Below, piece by piece: positions 63,761-64,000 of a stretch of DNA of 64,000 nucleotides (its first letter is position 1; each line of letters opens with the position of its first letter). The translations under genes and the position numbers were made by a program. The stretch spans positions 62,001 through 126,000 of the forward strand of contig NZ_SSBK01000009.1 in NCBI RefSeq assembly GCF_004795035.1, given 5' to 3'. The notes beneath the pieces were generated by a model that was not told where the DNA came from, ran no database searches, and saw only the letters and a list, made by a program, of their open reading frames with translations. This DNA comes from Streptomyces sp. A0958 (GTDB lineage Bacteria; Actinomycetota; Actinomycetes; Streptomycetales; Streptomycetaceae).

Positions 63761-63802
63761 ACGACCGGGGCCGCCACCCCCCACAGGAGAGGCCCCGGTC
63801 GT
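63761..63802. terminator. 12-bp stem-loop
   Basis: ACGACCGGGGCC (63761-63772) pairs exactly with GGCCCCGGTCGT (63791-63802), 18-nt loop. Typical Streptomyces terminator; probably for a minus-strand gene beyond the window, or it insulates the defence-like operon. Confidence 0.7.
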
Positions 63803-64000
63803 CTTCCGCGGGGCCGCAGGACGACCCCGTACTCATCTCAGCGCCGTGGGTGCGTTTTCTGTCACACCGGGGGCGGACGGGGGAATGTTGCGGGTTGTAC
63901 AAGTCATGGACGCGGTACCCGCGAAGGACGTAGCGTGCTGAGTCGCGCAGGGTGGCGCGGCAGTGGTGACCAGCTGCGATTCAGACGGCAGGGCAGGTTG

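Larger units (their letters stand above)
63441..64000. other. Region upstream of the ATPase, no gene supported
   Basis: About 560 bp. The minus-strand frame 63478-63777 is open for 99 residues, with an Arg/Lys-rich end RRKKLPTDWRDASPPRK, but has no good ribosome site or family match. Three GCGTTGG copies and a terminator-like hairpin are in this region. Confidence 0.5.

Noticed and set aside
63478..63777. 99-residue minus-strand ORF upstream of the ATPase
   Set aside because: No ribosome site or family match, and the translation overlaps the repeats and promoter region; kept only as a remark.

Overview
The window reads as the chromosomal core of a Streptomyces, or a very close relative. The DNA is very GC-rich with strong third-position GC bias. 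GTG starts are common and TTG starts occur (5292-6434, 50718-51308). Purine-rich ribosome sites precede most genes. The gene content and order (pcrA, icmB, sucCD, purN-purH, folD, mdh, rocD, trpS, DprE-type pair, D-Ala-D-Ala carboxypeptidase, sdhCDAB) match my memory of the conserved central arm of Streptomyces coelicolor; no search was run.

Layout. 1-11,500: a PspC-domain protein divergent from a PspC-containing histidine kinase/response regulator pair, an acetyltransferase, two paralogous secreted NlpC/P60 peptidases (one under a c-di-AMP ydaO-type riboswitch), PcrA helicase and an anchored M23 peptidase, so this part is largely envelope remodelling. 11,500-20,400: icmB, then a divergent five-gene module: SWIM zinc finger and DUF5691 leftward, MoxR ATPase, DUF5682 and VWA protein rightward. 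An 11-bp inverted repeat lies between the arms. 20,400-34,400: central metabolism (sucCD, purN-purH, folD, mdh) interspersed with membrane and helix-turn-helix proteins, one of which joins an HTH, a sigma-like module and a membrane anchor. 34,400-48,500: a MocR regulator divergent from an AhpD/PEP-mutase-type pair, rocD, trpS, a LigT-like protein, a DprE1/DprE2-like pair, YihY, a carboxypeptidase, a phosphodiesterase and an orphan peptide-binding protein. 48,500-60,550: TetR and MarR regulators, the four-gene succinate dehydrogenase operon, a degenerate OHCU decarboxylase homologue, a GH20 hexosaminidase, a frameshifted DUF4328 gene and an MFS exporter.

60,550-64,000 is different: codon use is poorer, there are two broken genes, and a two-gene operon resembles an anti-phage ATPase/TOPRIM-like pair. 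The ATPase is intact. The small partner has an apparent one-base deletion at about its ninth codon. Imperfect copies of a 21-bp sequence lie on both sides of this block.

The observations I rate highest are the five-gene MoxR/VWA/SWIM module, in which DUF5682 carries TraB/TIKI/EreA-like motifs, and the ATPase/TOPRIM-like pair at the right end. No tRNA, rRNA, CRISPR array or intact insertion sequence was seen.
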